Of a stretch of 64,000 nucleotides of DNA, positions 60,846-64,000 are shown one piece after another (positions within the stretch are counted from its first letter, which is position 1; each line of letters begins with the position of its first letter). The stretch is from NCBI GenBank assembly GCA_963402885.1, contig OY727097.1:23126001-23190000 (forward strand), read 5' to 3'. This DNA is from Antedon bifida (taxonomy: Eukaryota > Echinodermata > Crinoidea > Comatulida > Antedonidae). The position numbers and the translations under genes were made by a program. The notes beneath the pieces were generated by a model. It did no database searches and was not told the origin of the DNA. It was given only the letters and a program-made list of their open reading frames with translations.

Positions 60846-62298
60846 TTAACGCATATCTAGGGGCAGCTTTTTAAGGTTTCTTCCTTCTAGTCCATCAACA
60901 ATATGCGTTTTTCCCATAGCCTCTAATATTTTCTTCACATCTGCCCACTGGTCCACGCTGCTTTCCTGTCTTTCTCGCCATCGTACAAGTGCATCAATTG
61001 TTGATTCTACAATTTCATTGGGAAACTTTACTGCGATCTGGCATAACTCTGCATGATAAATAGAAAGCCTTGTGCAAAAATCTTTCCAGTGCACGTCCAT
61101 CATTTCAGAAATTATTAAGATTGCTAAGTCTGTTAACAATTCTGTGGAAATAAAGTAAAAGGAATCAGATTTCTATTTATTTATAATTATAAAACTATTT
61201 ATAATATCATAGTAGAAAATTAGTCAAATAAAAAAGTTTAAAGATATATTACAAGAAAGCTACCGACGAATCATTGATCCACACACCTAGGCTAGGCAAA
61301 ACAAACATATGGATAACCATTATTAACCAACCTTCTTTTAGGCCTAATTGTTCTGTAAATACAAGTTTTCCTAAACATCCTTCATTATATTTATAGGCAT
61401 GTCTTCTGCAAAGACGATCGCTGAGAGCAACACCTTTTTGTTGTCTTAAGGCATTGATCATTATAGGAATCTGGCCTGAAGGTTGATTATTTCTCCATAA
61501 TGCTGTCTTTGACGTCATAGTTATTGTTTGTAATATTATTAATTTCTCTCCATTCAATTCAATTCAATAAAACATCCTGGTCATCAAAGAAATCTAGATA
61601 AATTTGGAAGATTAAAAGCATCAGTTAGATAGTTTAAAATATTTTCTCAAATTCTTATAGTGAGACTAATACAATTTAAAACGAAAAATGGGTCTTCCAA
61701 CGGACTTCCATTCACATTGTTTTCTTAGATTTTAGGCCTATACAGAATTATTTGGGTTTTTTTTCTGGGCGTAGGAACTAAATGTAATACCTGTTCAACT
61801 GGACACATTATACAAGTAGGTTGGCTTTACTACGGTACCAATAATAAGAGTATACAATGTCTATTGGACCAGTACTAAATCTAAGTACCTGTACAGTGCC
61901 TTAGAAAAACATGTGAACAAACTAATTGCTTGTACAATTCATATATAAGAGAGTTTCATCAAATTATACATCTCATCATGAATACCTGCAAGTTTGATAC
62001 TTTCAGATTTTTCTTTTATATCCTCCAGGAACGTGAAAGCAAGTTTTGTGTTGCCATGTTCAATAAGAGCAATACAAACTTCCTCAAGTTGATTCAGTTT
62101 ATTAATACAGTTTGTCCTACAACATTTCATCATTTTTTCGGCTGCTTTAATTGGCTCCATTTCCCTACCAAATGTATTTTTTACTTCAGTCCAACTCATC
62201 CCAAAACGAACACCAAACAATCTCCAGTCATAGATCCCTTCGGCTACCTTTCTAATTGTTTTATCATCCACATAACCTAGATTAGATAGCAAATACAT
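60846..62298 (-). CDS. Death-domain adaptor-like protein (250 aa)
   Basis: Three minus-strand exons join in phase 1: 62298-61986, 61475-61332 and 61141-60846 (753 nt, 251 codons). The C-terminal exon (about 153-240) is a death domain of FADD type: 'HWKDFCTRLSIYHAELCQI', 'ALVRWRERQESS' and 'KKILEAMGKTHIVDGLEG'. Exon 1 encodes a second, more divergent death-like domain ('TIRKVAEGIYDWRLFGVRFG', 'KLAFTFLED'). The middle exon is a basic linker. Its donor is the weaker GTTGGT. There is no signal peptide, membrane segment or enzyme domain. By family it would bridge death receptors or other DD proteins; binding to the neighbouring caspases is not shown, since no DED is visible. The start ATG could be replaced by an upstream exon. 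Confidence 0.75.
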
Positions 62299-62393
62299 CT
62301 CCACAAATTAGCACCTACTTTTTAAAAGCCACTGCCAATTCCAATATCTTTCTCAGTCAGTAAAGTCGTTTATCAACAATTTTGTTTAACTAA

Positions 62394-62422
62394 ATGGTAC
62401 GCTCGCTTCGCTCGCGTACCAT
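62394..62422. repeat. GC-rich palindrome
   Basis: ATGGTACGC and GCGTACCAT are perfect 9-bp arms around TCGCTTCGCTC, itself made of CGCT words. It is markedly GC-rich for this window and just upstream of the death-domain gene. Confidence 0.7.
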
Positions 62423-62949
62423 CTAGGTCGAGCCCACAGATGGTTCCCGAATACACAGTAATTTCAGCGTAACAAAACTGGCGATTTCAAATGTACGTAC
62501 CGCAGGACTATAATACATTGCCGTTTACAGAAACGAATAAATAGACACGATGATTTATGTAGTCAACTAAAATTAGCACGCTGGGAATTACTTCCGAAGG
62601 AGAAACTTATCACAAAATGAGTTCAGATTTAATATTTGATTTGGACTCATTTAAAGAAACCCAATTTGTGTTTTGTATGTAACATTAGAGTTGAGGGATG
62701 GGAAAGCGGATAGGTACAAAGAGGAACAATTTTTAAATATATTCTTTATCCACTCAGTAACGAAATATTTTTTTCATGTTTTATAGGCCTATAAATAATA
62801 TACCTCTAAATACAGTAAAACATTTGCGATTTAATACTTTGTTAAAACTGTCAATTGAAATATTAAAGTACATGTCACGATACACCACTACGACGTTTAT
62901 ATTATTGGTAATTATTAATTAATACAAACGTTGAGAAGGAACTGTCAGT

Positions 62950-63075
62950 ATAAAGTTTATTTGTATATAATAATGTGTTTATATATCTAACAGTAGAGCC
63001 TATCCACAATCTCAATAATACAGTTTATTTGTATATATTTTTATATTACATCTAACAGTACGAACATTCACAGTA
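62950..63075. repeat. Tandem duplication, period about 75 bp
   Basis: AGTTTATTTGTATATA begins each copy and ATCTAACAGTA ends it. It is non-coding. Confidence 0.7.
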
Positions 63076-63929
63076 AGAAATGTTCGATTCAAATGAGGAC
63101 AAAAATAGTTAATAGGTATTTACAGTATTGTCAACGTAAGTTTATTCTCAAAGGGCCCATATATTTATCTACTGTATGTGTTAAACCAAGGGCTCATAAA
63201 TTTACCTACTTGTGTTAAACCAAACTCTGGCAGACTGAGAGATTGGGATGTTCCATTCATCGCAAATCAATACATTTGTATAATCGTATATTAAATCTAT
63301 CAAAATAATATTTTTTTAAGAAAATCGGCCTGTCTTAAACATTATGATGCTGTACTCTAGCTGTTCAACCGGTTTTCAGCTATTAAAAACAATTATCGTA
63401 GGAGGAGATAGAAAAATGCGAAGCCTCCTTGCATTTTTGTGGCGGGTATTTTTCAAGATGGACATCCATTAGACAGTGTATACCACGATCGGAAAACACC
63501 CCTATTTGGGGCAAATCGTTACACCTAAATTCGTTTTCATCGTCAATAACTAATTATCTAACTTAATTTAATTAGTAAACAGGGTTACATCAGGTGGTTA
63601 AAATCAGTACCGAAAGTACGAACCAACTTTATATACCATCGAGTAAAAATTCTAGAAGTAAGGCGCGATTTACCGAATTTGCCCTTACGTAAATTTATAT
63701 ATAGATGGTTAACGCACTTTTACATAATGCAACCATTTCTCTTTCGAACAAATTACAAACATGCTCATTCAATCCTCATTTTTAAAAGGCTTTACTTTTC
63801 GAGAAAAATGTATACTCTTAATTGTAAATTAATGTTTCTTCGTTCATGCATTCATTTAGTTTGTCTAGTTAGATGCTCACATAACTGAGAACACGTACCT
63901 GTTACATAAATTAGTAAACGGAATACAAT

Positions 63930-64000
63930 GACTCCACAGCTCACTGTGTCGGTCGGTTGGTCGGTAAACACTAACTCAAATTTTAGCACGCGATTGCAAC
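63930..64000. repeat. GTCGGTCGGT dispersed repeat, copy 3 (cut by window edge)
   Basis: ACTCCACAGCTCACTGTGTC, GGTCGGTTGGTCGG, TAAACACTAACTCAAATTTT and AGCACGCGATTGCA match copies 1 and 2 in order. Confidence 0.7.

Larger units (their letters stand above)
62299..64000. other. Right-end intergenic region
   Basis: It holds a GC-rich hairpin at 62394, small tandem duplications at 62950-63075 and 63150-63235, and a truncated GTCGGTCGGT repeat at the edge. No gene is seen; the promoter of the death-domain gene presumably lies in the first few hundred bases. Confidence 0.55.

Noticed and set aside
1-64000. CRISPR arrays, bacterial operons, riboswitches, replication origins
   Set aside because: The window is spliced eukaryotic DNA; nothing resembling these was seen, and the 21-22-bp minisatellite has no spacers.

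Overview
The window looks like AT-rich nuclear DNA of a marine invertebrate deuterostome, most likely an echinoderm. Genes have many short exons with GT-AG introns, the intergenic DNA is packed with small non-autonomous transposons, and the gene content (MACPF-ApeC apextrins, caspase-8-like proteases, a death-domain adaptor, a CHST15-like sulfotransferase, a vitamin K-dependent carboxylase) is typical of that group. The species cannot be fixed from sequence alone.

Layout. 1-4.8 kb: the 3' part of a CR1/Rex-like LINE, followed by the last five exons of a sulfotransferase gene; the LINE tail lies directly before one of its exons. 5.8-11.4 kb: apextrin-1, minus strand, nine exons. 13.6-17.4 kb: a gamma-glutamyl carboxylase-like gene, plus strand, five exons, divergent from apextrin-1. 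19.8-36.6 kb: apextrin-2, -3 and -4, plus strand. Numbers 2 and 3 are a young tandem duplication of about 5.8 kb including the promoter. 37.5-59.3 kb: three minus-strand caspase-8-like genes (here C1, C2, C3) with related 5' untranslated exons and promoters but different prodomains. C1 carries a DED region and a chain of micro-exons, C3 has a short DED-less prodomain, and C2 has lost the catalytic histidine. 60.8-62.3 kb: a minus-strand gene of 250 codons with a C-terminal death domain and a second death-like domain.

Biology. The window joins secreted pore-former-like, microbe-binding candidates (apextrins) to an intracellular death-signalling set (DED caspase, pseudo-caspase candidate, DD adaptor). 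The families are established; co-regulation or a shared pathway is inference.

Gene models were built by eye. Exons were joined only where reading frame, splice phase and paralogue alignment agreed; the apextrin, carboxylase, C1, C3 and DD-adaptor models all sum to whole codons. The C2 amino terminus is unresolved. Mobile DNA includes a 1.5-kb MULE-like element with a 10-bp target duplication and minisatellite arms inside a C1 intron, several MITE families and tRNA-derived SINE pieces. The palindrome TAGGCCTA occurs about 24 times across the window.
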